DNA of 64,000 bases from Larix kaempferi. Lineage: Eukaryota > Streptophyta > Pinopsida > Pinales > Pinaceae. A program made the position numbers and the translations under genes. Shown here piece after piece: positions 43,011 to 55,674 of this stretch. Under the pieces are notes generated by a model. That model saw nothing but the letters and a program-made list of their open reading frames with translations. It had not been told where the DNA came from and ran no database searches. Every line of letters begins with the position of its first letter. Positions within the stretch are counted from its first letter, which is position 1. The stretch covers positions 8,962,501-9,026,500 of the forward strand of contig BSBM01000762.1 in NCBI GenBank assembly GCA_027924585.1. The letters run 5' to 3'.

Positions 43011-43585
43011 TCATCATATTTCTTTTGCTTTTTTGTTTTTTATTTTTTTATTTGTTAACTTTTTTATATATTTTTGTTTCCCAGTTTTATTTTTATTAAT
43101 TTTCAAATTTGTATTTTATTTTATTTTAAAATTTCATTAATTCAAATTCAATTTATTTTATTTATTTATTTAAAAAGAATTATTTTAATTTTTAATTTTC
43201 ATTTCCACTATTAAATCTTAGTTTTAATATTTTAATTATACTTATAAGTTTTTTTTTTTAAATATATTTTGTATTTTCTAATTTATTTATTTATTTAAAA
43301 AAACAATTAAGTGTTTTGTTGGGTAATTGTTTTTTTTTTTTAATTGTGTGTGCTTAAAAAAATTAAGTTTATTTTTTTTGCTTTCTAGATTTATTTATTT
43401 TAATATTTTTTGGCCTTTTGTTTTCGTTTTTTTTTAATATTTTTTTTTTTTTAATTTTTGTTTTCTTTTTAATTTTCCAAATATCTGTGTTTATTTTTTT
43501 CTAATTTGAATTTAAAAAGAAATTGATATCTTATTTTTTTTAAATGTTTTCTTTTCCGAAGTTGATCTAATTTTTTTTTATATAA
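43011..43585. repeat. T-rich low-complexity tract
   Basis: Almost only T and A, with T runs of 8-13; no coding possible. Confidence 0.7.
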
Positions 43586-44004
43586 AATCATATTTTTAAT
43601 TAAAGTTGGTTTTTTGTTTAAATGATTTAAAAAGAAAAAGAAGAAAAAATTCTTAGGAAAGGGGGCCCTTCAGTAGCATCAATTTTTTATTCGGGGGTTG
43701 ATTTTGGGTTTTGATTGCATTGACTTTGACCACGATTTCCAAAAATTCGTAATTTTAGCCTCGAAAAAAATGAGTGCTACCTATAGCACCGCTTTTTTAT
43801 TCGGCTTTGATTTAGGATTTTGATTGCACCGACGTTGGCTGAGGTTTCCAAAAAGTTGTAATTTCTATCCCTGAAAAGAGAAATGGTTCTATCGGAAGCA
43901 CCACTTTCTGATTTGTTTTTTTTTTAATGTTTTTTACACAAAATTATGAATTTTTACTGCAAGAGTTCTTGTTTTGAGTATAAGGTTCTCATCAAGTTGT
44001 ATAA
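43586..44004 (-). repeat. right arm of the long inverted repeat
   Basis: Reverse complement of 37816-38262 by eye, again with two tandem units (AGTAGCATCAATTTTTTATTC.. and CTATAGCACCGCTTTTTTATTC.. on the plus strand) and the outer word TCAAGTTGTATAA. Confidence 0.7.
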
Positions 44005-44750
44005 TGTGTTAATAATTCAAATAAAGTATTTAAAATCCTTTCCATGAAGATGTTTTCTTAATCCTTTCTTTATATCCACTCGTTCACCTTCCAAGCCCTT
44101 GATCACCAAAACCCTTCAAAGCAAAAGAAATCTTTTACTTAATCCTTCAGCATAACTTTTCTCCTCTCATGTGTCATTTAGTTCACCCCAAGTGCCTTCT
44201 TTTATAACTATACGATTTGGGTGTTCAAGAGAAAAAAAGCAATATGGGATAGAATCCTAATTCATCACTTTGTTTTATTTCATTAAAAATTCACTTTTCC
44301 ATAGATTTTCAGGCATTTGCATGATTAATTCACGATTTGAGATACAATTAATACATATGCCATGCATTTCTTTCCACTCTTAGCTTGTGGAGTTTGGTTC
44401 TTAGCTTTAATGGGTAATTCAATCACCGAGTATTGCTTCTTTAGGCTAGTTATGCCTTCACTCACATCTTCCATTTGTGAAAGCAGTGGTTAGATTAAGA
44501 GATCATGTATCTTATTTTGCTTGATTTCTATCTTCATGTTGCGAGCGAATAGTAAATTGTGTTTTCGACCTTCATCATTTAAGGGTGTTAATTTGATTGT
44601 TAATAGATGCCTCCTAATATGTGAGATTTGAAGCAATGGTGAGGGATGAAATACATTATATCTTATACTCTTATGCTCTTTAGTGATCAGGGCTTAAGGG
44701 AAAAGGAGTAGGTAGGAGTTGGAAAAGCACCCAGAACTAAAACAAGGTAA
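44005..44750. other. no gene seen
   Basis: AT-rich sequence between the inverted repeat and the old gypsy element. Confidence 0.45.
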
Positions 44751-46959
44751 TTTTCCAAATATACAATATCTTCATGAGGCAAGTATACCAATGCCAAATA
44801 GTAAGCAAGAATGGCCATGAACAATACACAGTGGATCCATGTCAAAAGTATTTTTTCATAAATGTAAACACGCAGTTTGATAAGTGCGAGATACCAAGGT
44901 CTTCAGGGTACTTTCACATGGAAGTTTAATCTTGTGCAACTTAGGAAGTACATCGATGAGTGATACAACTATTTTTCCCAAGGTATGCAATGCAAATCAA
45001 CGATAGTACAAGCATAATAAAACACCATCTGATTGCTGTTCATTGAGTTAAATCATTAACAAATACTAGGAGGACCACAATAATGATGATGAACTTCAAA
45101 GTACTGAGTAAAATCTCGTAAGTGTGAATAGATGTTCTTCAGTCGAAACTTGTAGAATCAAACAATCATGGTTCAATTATGTATAGTCATTTTAATTTGC
45201 GAGGAAACTTTCCACTAATGACTACAAGATCCAAGGTACTCCAGGGTTCCGAGATCCACTCGCTAGATGATGGTTTGGCATTGATAGGAGTAGATCCATT
45301 GGAGGGAGGTCATTAATGCATCCCACATCAACCGATATGAAAAAAATATCAATATTTTGATATAATTTGGTAGAGCTACGAGATCCAACAGTATATACTG
45401 ACACAAGGAAGTCCAACATGATTTGTCAAAAATATTTGAGGAATGGACGACATTGTTTTGACTTGCCTTGAAGACATGACATAATGCATAGTGGAACTTG
45501 GAAACATAGGACTCGAGTAACCAACCTTTATGAAATATGTGAATTCCACGTGCATTAATGAAATCTCCATAAATGACAGGAAGGATAACATGTCTATGGA
45601 GTTCTGTTCAAATTACTAGTACAATTTCCTTAGGAAAATGTAAATGGTGTACATATAATTGATGCAAAAATATGTGCCATATTCAAGGGAGAGAAGGATT
45701 GACTATTTCCATTCTTTCTAGCATGAAATATGAATCGATTCAGTAATACCCCTTTTTTTATTTTTGTATTCTTTAATTTTTAATACCATTTCCATTTATT
45801 AGATTGAAAAAAGAATAAAGAATGCTATGGTACATTGGATGGAATGAGTGCTGCACTAGCATGCGCATATATTCCAATGGCATGGGCCAGGCTGAGGAAA
45901 GTATGAAATTACAGGAAGCGGATGAGATAGTTATGTAGAATCTTATGGATTTTCCCTCCAAGGGTATGGGTCAATGAAATGAAATAAACAATTTATAAGA
46001 AACATGTATAAAAAATTATCTGCAAAATAAATACGTAACATAAGCAATAAGCAATGAAGAAGTAGGAACATATGTACAAGAGGGTATTTTAACACGTGCT
46101 TATGTAAACTAACACAAAATAGGGATCCCATCAGGATATGGTAAGAAATGTATGAGAGGGAAATATCCAATTTCAAACTCCAATCATGATGGTACTAATA
46201 GGGCTCCCAGGACTATGAGAATAACTCAGCATGGGCACCAAAATGGCAATAGGGTGCTAACTATATCGTTTCATGTTTGGTAGGATCTTCAGTCGGAATG
46301 GAATGGTGAAAAATGCATATATGATAGCTTGATATGGCCTAAAGACCCCAAAAAAGATGGCCTTAGGTGGGTGTAACAAAATGTTCATAACTTCTAGGAT
46401 AGCTTGATATAATGATTAAATGTCATCCAAGAAGTCATTTGTGATGGGAAAGCTCACATCCCCAATGGGCCAAGGAACTAAATCGTATTCCTCCTCCAAG
46501 CGAATACTTTGATCCAAATCTAATTAAGCCATGTGAATAGCTTGGTATAAAACTTCTACAACATATAAGAGTAAGCTATTTTCGAAGGTATCACAATCTA
46601 CAAAATTGGCCATTATTTCATTATTTTTCTCCACAATTAATCATTTCGTCAAGACAACTTGCAATGAAGGTGAGTCATCCATTGTAATGCTTTTGGGAAA
46701 AAATGATAGTGGGAAGTAAGACTCTAATGTTATGGTAAATACTGGAATAGCTTGTGGGGTGGGTGTTGGTGGTGGGATCGTAAAATTTCCCATGAGGGAA
46801 GCACATTTCAACAGTCATACCCCAATGTCTTGAACCACCTTTAGAAAATCTTTAAGAAAAGGAACATTCAATTGGACAAGTGCTTCATGCATATAGTAAT
46901 CTAATTGCTTGTTCATCACAATCTTCCCCTGATGAGGGAACCAAATCACTCAAAAAAAT

Positions 46960-47510
46960 GAAGATATTATAACCAGCATATCATTGATCCAATGCATCCT
47001 AAGAGAAAATTGTAGTCTATAGGCGCATCTACTCCCTCAACATAAACTATGATTGTTTTGCTACCTAATTCAATTGGGCAGGCTACAATGAGTCAGCGAG
47101 GAGGGAAAAATGTCCATCAAATTCCTTTAACAGAGTGTGGGATCGAACTAAGGTGGGTGATCCTAATGGTTGTTACATTTTATTGACATGACACAAGTCG
47201 AGGCCCCTTCATCAACTATGGTTCAAAAAATGTTCTTAACATGGGATGCCACTTTGATATGAAAAGCGATTTGTGAGGGGAACCTACATGTTGATTGTTC
47301 TACTTTGAATGTGACCAACTTAGTGTCAACTGGATCAACAACATTGATGGAAGACAATAGTTCCTTCCTTTGGGTAGGAAAACTTTGTAATACTTCAAAG
47401 GATGACATGGAAAAAGGTGCTTGAGCTAGGACCTCAACAACATTGTAGTTTTGAGTATCTTGCACATTGCAATTGTGGAATGTTATGCATAATAGCCCCT
47501 TGGGGGTCAA
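46960..47510 (-). pseudogene. aspartic protease region of the old gypsy element
   Basis: Minus strand: APFSMSSFEVLQSFPTQRKE, STCRFPSQIAFHIKVASHVK and NIF, a stop, then TIVDEGASTCVMS, the DEGAS form of the retroviral protease active site. After stops: PIELGSKTIIVYVEGVDAPI and DYNFLLGC. This order (LSxxEVLQ..PTQRK, hydrophobic strand, DEGAS, PIELGGK..DAPLDYN.LLGR) is that of a common plant gypsy protease. The active-site Asp is intact, but several stops interrupt the domain. Confidence 0.7.
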
Positions 47511-48019
47511 GAGACTATGTTAATGGTGGGTTTATCAATGGCTAGGGAACCACTTGGCTATGATCATGATGGATCTAAAACATTAGGTAGGGCATCGTAA
47601 GAATGATATCTCATTTGAATATTCACCTCATGATCACACATGAAGATGTTATCATTGGGAGGGTTTCCCCTTGCAGTGGGTTTGTTTGGTTTCCCCTCGG
47701 ATAATTTATCAGCTCTATAGCAACCTTTTTTCATTGCTACAAGAAGGGTTGATTCAAGATGGCATGTTTTTGTTTTCCACCATGTTGAGCCAACATGTAG
47801 TGAACGTATTCCAAATGAGAGAATTGGTTAGTAGGAAGGTTTCCTTGGAAAAGTTTTCAAGGGAATTTTTTTTTCCATTGCTCTTGATTTCCCCTAGCTA
47901 GGTTGTTCACTTTGGGTGCATCTCTCATCCTAGGATTAGCATTTGCATTCTTTTTCTTTTTCTTTTTTCCTTTTGGGTCCATGACTTGGAATGTAAATAT
48001 GTCTAAATTTTGGGTGGGA

Positions 48020-48024
48020 GTTGC
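48020..48024 (+). repeat. target site duplication GTTGC, left
   Basis: GTTGC immediately before the 5' LTR; identical to 57437-57441. Confidence 0.9.
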
Positions 48025-49786
48025 TGTAGTGCCCCTAGACTACTGTAGACATTGAGGGCACTTGCTGAGTCACCCAACTGTTTGAAACATTAATAAAATA
48101 ACCCTATGATTTTATTTTGAGTATATTTATGATTACGATTGATTGATATATGTGCATTTGGGTAGTTATTGTGAATGGACGATTTCATGTTGTTTAACGA
48201 TTGACTTTGATATGAAAACTGTACATATAAATGATGCTTAACGACTAGCTGTGCAATTGATTACGTGATTAGACGAATGAGTAATGATTGAGTAAATTAT
48301 AGATGCTTAATGAAGCAACGGATTTATAAACCAAATTGTGATTATTGAGGATAGTGCTACTAATTTACGTTTGTGAGAAATGTGTGTAGCGACAGGTGAA
48401 ATGGTTCACCGATCGACACACAAAGGAACATGAAGGGTCGTAGAGTACGAGTAAATCACACACAGGGAGAGCGACGACGATGTCGACTTCCGACGGAATA
48501 CCACGCTTGAGCAGATAAGCACTGATCCGCTTGCTCATGAGGAAAGCGTGAGGGCGTACGAGGTGGGCCATGACGGAGTTGGTCACGTACGAGTTGGGGG
48601 GCGCGCAGTGAGAACGGACTCACTCCTCGATGCCATTAGTCCCTAATAGCGTGTAGATAGAGGATGGAAGGTAACGGCTCGTGAAATCCCTACATGAAGT
48701 TCCCGCAAGTCAAAACGGAAGGATGACGGCAGAAGGGCCCGACGGTGCGGTACCCTGCCGAGAACGGAAAAAGTGAATGCAAGGACCCAACGATGTGGTG
48801 CCTTGCCAAGGAATGGAAACTATGGATGACTGGACTCGACGTAGTTGTGCCATGTCAGAGAAATTAAATTAAGGAACAAGGAGGCCCAACGCCGCGACAC
48901 TGGGTCCCTAGTAAAAGTTGATTGCTAAACTTAACTACGTTGAAACGTATAATTTTGCACCTAGAACTTTACTTAGAAATGCATTTGAGTACTTTAGGCA
49001 TTTGCACATAAATGATTACTTTGGCATTTAAATAATATTAAGTGTTATTTAGGCATTGCACATGAAAGGATATTCCTGATTACTTAAAAATATTATAAAT
49101 ATTTATTTAGGAGCAAAATGGAATCCTAGGCATGGACACCTACTCAACTCCACCTACACCACAAATCTAGGAGTTAAGTGAAATATCCAGGGGACAAACA
49201 TGAGCAAACTTAGGGATGTTGGTGCATCTCCTAGAGAAACTGACACTTGGATGGGTGAGTTGTTTTTTTATTAAAGAATTAATTAAATAATTATTTATGC
49301 ATGAAGCGACATGTGTCGCAGGGGATTTTCTTTTAAAAGGGAGACTTTGGGGATGGGTAAAAGACCCAGACCTTGGATGACTATCGTAATTTTGAGTTAC
49401 CTCATGACTTGCTGCTATTGAGGGTTTGGCTGGAAATCTTGGTGGGGGGGAAACCCAAGCTGGGTTTCTTGATAATTGTGTGTGAACTTTACGACCCAAA
49501 GCTCGTGGGAGGCCATGTGACTGAAAGCATGAGCCTATGGTTGGGTGGCAAAGCTAACGGTTGCTTCACCAATGGTTAAACGAGCTTTGCTGGAGGGATC
49601 CTATGGAAGACGCAGACAACAATGGACCAGCTAGATCGGGTTGATAGGTTAAGGTTTTGCTTATTTTTGTTAAGTTATTCACTCTTTTATTTTATTTTTC
49701 CAATAACTATAATGGCTAATTTGTTTGTATGAAGTTGTTAAAGTTTCAGGTTCAGTTCAAGGGGACCCTAAAGGAGGGGTCTTACA
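48025..49786 (+). repeat. 5' LTR, 1762 bp
   Basis: Starts TGTAGTGCCCCTAGAC and ends AGGAGGGGTCTTACA, with TG..CA termini. A TATTATAAATATTTA word near 49091 could be the core promoter. Most differences from the 3' LTR are transitions, as expected from decay of methylated cytosine. Open frames inside it (48365-48586 and 49167-49499, minus) occur in both LTRs and are not taken as genes. Confidence 0.95.
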
Positions 49787-49788
49787 TT

Positions 49789-49800
49789 TGGTATCAGAGC
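49789..49800 (+). promoter_or_regulatory. primer-binding site, tRNA-iMet type
   Basis: TGGTATCAGAGC begins two bases after the 5' LTR; it is the standard plant initiator-Met PBS without mismatch. Confidence 0.95.
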
Positions 49801-49843
49801 CGGTCGAACCTTGAGGGCACCTTTCTTTTCGGGGACTACAACT

Positions 49844-49879
49844 ATGGCTGGATCAACTAATTCTACCGGTTACAAGTAA
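49844..49879 (+). CDS. leader micro-ORF, possible gag start remnant
   Basis: ATGGCTGGATCAACTAATTC opens 43 bases after the PBS and stops after 11 codons (MAGSTNSTGYK). The position is that of a gag start. The stop codon overlaps ACAAGTAAGT, a strong 5' splice site word, so it may be a leader ORF or the first bases of a spliced exon. Confidence 0.3.
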   Translation: MAGSTNSTGYK

Positions 49880-49974
49880 GTAGAGTCGACTGTTGTTCCC
49901 TGCTTGTGAGAATAATCTGGCAGCCATAGATTGTTGAATGCATGAATTTGTTGATAATCCGAAGCAACCATTGC

Positions 49975-50070
49975 AAACTTGTATGACAGATCCGTACTTG
50001 TCCATTTATATAACTTGTATGACAGATCCGTACTTGTCCATTGCAAACTTTTATGACAGACCCATACTCA
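49975..50070 (+). repeat. three tandem copies of a 31-37 bp unit
   Basis: GTATGACAGATCCGTACTTG occurs at 49981 and 50018, and a diverged TTATGACAGACCCATACT at 50051, inside the young element. Confidence 0.75.
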
Positions 50071-50179
50071 ATATTTTTAGTAAGTAACCTAGTTCCATAG
50101 GTTGTTGACTGTGTAAATCCGCAGGTATTATGACATAGTATTATACAGCTTGCATGGTAGATCTGTATTTTGTTCCTTT

Positions 50180-53100
50180 TCTTTAACTCTGTGAAATAAT
50201 TATGTCGATATATAATCAATATTACGGCCTGCATATCTGTGGTCAATAGATTAATGGCTGTGTAAATTCGTAGGAGATATGGATGAACAAATCCTAGCTT
50301 GTAACGAATCCTTCGGTTATTCCACATTGCAGGGGAACAATCTAATCTCATAGATTGATTTGCCCTAAATGGAACTAGCCACGACTCCAGATTGTCTCAT
50401 ACCTAGAAGCAGTAATAGGCGACCTGTGTGCGTATGTGTAATCATTGTAAACTTGCTCGTATGCTTCTGCTACCTCTAGTAGTCTCAGATCTATCTTAAT
50501 GTCTACTTTTCTCGGTATTTTACTTCTCCATTCTGTTATAATAACCTCTGTACAGAATGTGAACCGCTATCCTGCTTTAGAAATTCCCTTCACAGGACTT
50601 AGATAACCACTCTGTGTAGACAACGCTATTTTTGAATCCACGGACACATCTCCTTTTAGATATTGATTCACTCCAGGGAAACATGTGGGTAGCCTATCCG
50701 ATCTACCTTCGTAAATTATTCTCACCTGTATTCACGTAAACCCATGGCTCTTGAGTATGTCATTATTTAGAATTGTTTTATTTTAATTCTGAAAAAGTTA
50801 TGCATTCGACCAACATGCTGGAATCATGGTCCCTGTCGGTTATCTCTCTGGAAATCAGGTTGTGCATTATGCACTACCATGGATGGAACCTCTGCATTTT
50901 TTTACTGGTAGTCCAGGTCAACCACATGAACTCCTCCTAAAATTGAATAATCAATGAATTAGCTAAGATTTAGCAGGTCTTACCAGCGACCTGTTAAATG
51001 TGATACTGCCTATTAAGCCTCCGACTTAGCAGCGATGTTGTCTCCTTTGAGAATTAGGCAATCAGCCACCGTCGATGCTTTCCGCATTTATCACTTGTGT
51101 TGTTTATTAATTAATCAGCGTCTAACCGATTTCTTCTCGAATAGCTCAGGATCTCATGGTTATATCATCTCGGGCCATGAGTGTCTGCCATGGGGATTGC
51201 TTAAGAGACTATGCTTGAAGAGGATGACTATCGCAAACTATGACCTCACGTTGATGTCGCCATATATCCCCAGGTAGTTGAACAGAACCACTCAACTCGG
51301 GTTCACAGACGGTGGGCATATTACCCTCCTTGCAGCGACGGTGTTGTCCTCCCAACAACCGTTTAACCCAGTGGTGCACTCTCACCCTGTACAATCGAAC
51401 TCTGCCTTGATTTGTCATTGATATACTTGAGGTCAAATCCCGATTTGAAATCTGTTCTGGTTCTGAATGTTTAATTCATCTCTTCCTTTGAACATCGATT
51501 TAATACTCTGCCATGAACTGAATGTTTTATTTATCTCTATATTGGATTCGTTGTGTGGTTGTTGATCTCCCTATTCCTGTGTAATCAAGTCAACGGAGGA
51601 ATCACTCTGTGAAGTATCCATCGTGAAATCTCTGTGTATTCAAATCTCAATCGTGGAGTCATTGTGGGAGAGTTGATATACCTTTCTGCATATTTACAAC
51701 TCTGTCTAATCTCAGTTATAGATCTTAAATTAAATGAATGACTGACGATGAGGGCGTCGATCCCTTGACTGTAAGATGTTTAAAATAGAACGCCTACATT
51801 TTCGATCTCTGTGAAATTGAATGGATGGCTTATAAATTGATCTCTGTTGATTGAATGGAGCGCTATTCTTTTTATCTCTGTCAATTCAGATTATGTTTTG
51901 ATCTCTGTAAAAATTAAAATGGATCGCCCTAATTTCTTAGACCTCTGTCAATTAAGAACGAACTTGATTCAAGGCCTTGCCTATGGAGACCAAGATCTGA
52001 GCTAGCCTACCGCTTAGATCTGGTTCATTTAAAAGAAAAATTTCAGTCACGGTTAAAGGATTCTGAATTAGGCGTCCTCAAGGGAGTCAATTTTTCTGTT
52101 TCATTTTTTTTATAAAACCTATGTCTGCTTTTCCTTAGATCGCACCAGCGTGTACATGATCTCTGTTGAGATTATAGCATTGATTTTATTCATGTATTTG
52201 AACCCTGGTCTTATACTCTGTCGCTTTTATCTTTTGATATCTGTAACTTAATTTTTGGATCATGAACTCTGTCAATCTAATTAAACTTCGCTACGGCAAG
52301 ATTTCTAGATCCTAATATCTGCCCAGACTTCAGTGTTGATTTTATTTTATATTTATGGAATCAGAATTTCACTTGGTCTACATTTATCATTTTAATATCT
52401 ATAACTAAAATCCGGACCTTGAACTCTGTAAAACAAATATCCCAGTATGTGTGTTATTGTACAAGGAAAATGTAATTCTCTGCTAGCATCATGGATGATA
52501 TCGCTTGACCAGATCTAGATCTCTGTTTTATTTTATTACATAATGAAATATGTGATCCAGGTTACGGATCTATCTATGTGTGTTATTTGTACCAGAAATC
52601 GTAGTTCTCTATTTTCATTTTATGGATGAAAACGCTCGACCCAGGATTGGATCCCAGTTGCTATGTTCTGATGCGATTTCACTTGATACTGGGTCGATAG
52701 ATTTTTTTTTGGGAAACCTCTCATCACGGTTTTGTAAAGGAAGCGAATTTTTCTCTGTTGATGATTGCTAAAAACTTAAATCCGTTCTATAGGATGAGAG
52801 CATAGATTCTTGGTTTGTCTATAGGATCTCAATGGTTGAAAAGAAAAATCGTAATTCTCTGTGTGATCAGCGGTAGTGCCTGAAGGAACACACTGTTTAT
52901 GTTTGTTTGAGATTCCATGAATGCAAGGAAGCACTCAACTTATTGCTTGAGAGTCTCTGTGAATGGTGGAAGAAAATTCAACTTTTATGTTAGATAATGT
53001 TTCTGATTTATGTTGAAAGTCATAGTTCTATGTGGAATGTTGAAATAGGAATGGTATATCTCTGCAATTTTAATATTGGATTCAAGTATATTATAACAGT

Positions 53101-53255
53101 GATCTTGTTATCTTAACTTTGTACTCGCTGTCCATCATTTCTCTGTCGATTTGAATCCTGTCGATCTCTGCAATTTTAGCATTAGATTCATTTATTATTA
53201 TAGCAGTGATCTTGTTATGTGAATCCTGGAATAGCTGCCCTCTATCTCTGTCATT
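50180..53255 (+). repeat. strand-specific array of CTCTGT words in the element interior
   Basis: I count 21 CTCTGT on the plus strand in about 3.1 kb, most as ATCTCTGT or AACTCTGT, 17 of them between 51600 and 53255, and no ACAGAG. They sit in diverged longer repeats: 52446-52512 with 52576-52642, and 53055-53095 with 53160-53215 (CTCTGCAATTTTARYATTRG...CAGTGATCTTGTTAT). The interior thus seems built from an ancient repeating unit. Confidence 0.7.
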
Positions 53256-55295
53256 TCGAAACATGATAATCTCTGAGATTACAGTGTGGATTCATTTAGG
53301 TATTAATCACAGCTTATACCCTGTTTAATGTATTGAATCCTCTACTCTATTTCAATTTCATTAAAAACTTTGTAGACCACTGCTGCAACCGACTGCGGAT
53401 TTACCAATTGTGGTTTGCCCAAAATCTCGGCGTCTTTTGCTCTTCATCTACAGATAATCATCTTCCTCCTTCCTTGAGTGTCATGATTATGAATTTAGAT
53501 CCCTGTTTACAAATGTCACTAGCGATCGATCCATGCTCCATCTTTATGAGTCAACCGAAACCACGATCTTCAAGGAGTAACTATTATCCTACTCCCACAG
53601 TTTTCCTTTCTGCCAGCTTGAATTTTGGGATTGCCGAACTAATGAGTAGGAACGCTATCGACTTCCTTTTATTGTCTACTTTACATATGTTGGACTACAC
53701 GAGTCCATCCGGTCGTTAGCCAGCCCTTGTGTCATCACTTCTCCTTTTGTTGAACAGGTGATAGGTGCCTTACGTGGCAAGATATATTGGTGTTGCTTTA
53801 TGTAAAAATCTGTTCATATATCAGTGCCTATACTATACTCTTTCTTGAAAAGTTAATGCAGGTTTGAGATATTCAACACTGGTGTCCCTTCCTTTTATGA
53901 TTTATGATTGAGAATATTTATTTGTTTATGCAAAATTAATATGGATAAACAATTAGTTGTCTCATTCTCAATACATCTCCTAGTTTAAAAAAAAAAAAAA
54001 ATTGATAAATAATGTACCATAATTATTTATGGATAAATTATGACCACCTACCACTTTATGTAAGTTTAGTTTTTAGTATGTGATAGTTAATATTATAATT
54101 AATGTATCACTGTTAGTTAATAAAAGATGGACCATGAACTCCTCATTGGTAGTTATGATGTAATCTTTTACTTTACTCTTTAGGTAAACTAAAACTTGAG
54201 TGGTAGCTATTTTGATTTGAAAGTCATCACTATTAGTTTTTAAAGATAATGAATAATACATTATAATTCTCTATAGCATGATGTGAGAAACTTATAAATT
54301 TTAAATATTGAAATTTGATAGTAAATTTTATTATCGATGCTTCACTATTAACTAATTAATGACGGTCGCCATTTTGAGGATACATTATATTTAGTCATAG
54401 TAAGTTGTAAATATATTACTTCTCTTTGTGAGTTTTATTATTGGTTTATGACGAATAACAACAGTATCTTTACCTCACCTTCAATTATTTTCATGACTGA
54501 TTTTGTTGAGTTAAACTTATCGAACGGGTTTTACTAAAAAAAAAAAAAAAGAGGCGGAAAATTGAATATATTGCTGCACATGTAGACTTTAAAAAGAGAA
54601 ATTGTGGGACATACTTTTGGTTAATTGAAAGAAATTATTTGTATATGGACTTGAATAAGAAAGGGTCATGAGTTAAAGTTATACACTTACCTATATAAAC
54701 AAAGGAAGAAAAATCATGTGTTGTAGTCAGAGGAAATTTTGTTGTAATCTAGTTAGGTATCTAAAGGTCGTGTATATATAGAAGTATATATTCCACTTTA
54801 ATTATGAGTAGCAGATAGAAGGTGTAACATTTTGGAGAAATGATATCCAAATGAATTTGAAACCTTGCTTAGAATTATTGTGCAAAATGATGATTAGGTA
54901 ACTATGATATGGCTATGGATGCAAGATAACCTGTAGTTAAAATGGGATATCATGGGTCTTCATAGATAAATTGAAGATATAGGAAACCTAGTTGGGACTA
55001 ACAATTACTAAATGTATTATTGGATTGGCATTACACGAAATTGCGATTGAGTTCCTAGGAGTGTATTGGAACCATGTTGGATGATTTGGAAAAATAAATG
55101 ATTTAGGATTATTGAGAAAAATAGAAGAACTGACTAGAAGATTTGGAAAACTAATTATTAGAACCACTAGTGCTCATAGCCATGATTGCTTAAGAGAAAT
55201 AGAATGAAATGATAGAAGATGAGAATAGAAATTAAGATAAAGCCTAGCATCGAAAGTACTATAAAAAAAAAAAAAAAAAATTTACTTTGAGATGA

Positions 55296-55674
55296 AGTTC
55301 TATTTAGGAGGGGGTGTATGTAATTCCCCTAGAATGATTGTGGACCTTAAGGGCACCTGTCGAGTGACCCAGCTGAAAATGTCGATATAATGGTCTCTTG
55401 AGCCTTGTTATGTCTTAAATGATTGAGGAAAACCTGAAGATGGGAATGACGACAATAATTGATAAATGAATTAAGGAATTAAATTATACGTGTGGAGTGG
55501 GATAATTGATTGATTACATCTTGCTTAATGATCATCCCTGATTTATCAAGTCAAAGTGTAGTAGGACAGTTACAGTCCTAGCTCTGCGACTTGGGAGGAT
55601 GCAACTGAGATGCGTCATAACTTTCCATTTTTACTCTGAACTTCGGGACGAAGTTCTAAATAAGTAGGGGTGTA
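55296..55674 (+). repeat. second, diverged PPT/LTR junction inside the element
   Basis: GATGAAGTTCTATTTAGGAG and GGGGTGTA lead into TGTAATTCCCCTAGAATGAT at 55319, parallel to GACGAAGTTCTAAATAAGTA, GGGGTGTA and TGTAGTGCCCCTAGACTACT at 55675. About the first 55 bases after 55319 resemble the LTR start at roughly 70%; then similarity fades. Confidence 0.7.
55661..55674 (+). promoter_or_regulatory. polypurine tract of the young element
   Basis: TAAGTAGGGGTGTA directly before the 3' LTR. The purine run is short (AGGGG), weaker than the AGGAGGGGG of the upstream duplicate junction. Confidence 0.6.

Larger units (their letters stand above)
44751..48024 (-). mobile_element. old gypsy element, pol side, split by the young LTR element
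   Basis: Minus-strand coding of protease is clear at 47510-46960; the remaining 2.2 kb should hold RT to integrase but is too decayed to name (stretches such as EEEYDLVPWPIGDVSFPIT near 46460 remain open). Its gag side continues at 57442-58740 beyond the insertion, on the same strand, so the 9.4 kb element landed in it. Confidence 0.6.

Noticed and set aside
48365-48586. Minus-strand open frame, repeated at 56015-56236
   Set aside because: It lies within both LTRs of the young element; its double occurrence reflects the LTR pair, and it has no recognisable domain.
49167-49499. Minus-strand 110-codon frame, repeated at 56817-57149
   Set aside because: Same reason: LTR sequence. The nine or so differences between copies show no sign of protein conservation that I can judge.
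49863-50351. 162-codon minus-strand frame
   Set aside because: Antisense to the element leader and its tandem repeats; repeated peptide GQVRICHTS reflects the DNA repeat.
53333-53719. 128-codon plus-strand frame in the interior of the young element
   Set aside because: No known motif, not at a gag or pol position, and surrounded by the CTCTGT repeats; likely chance.
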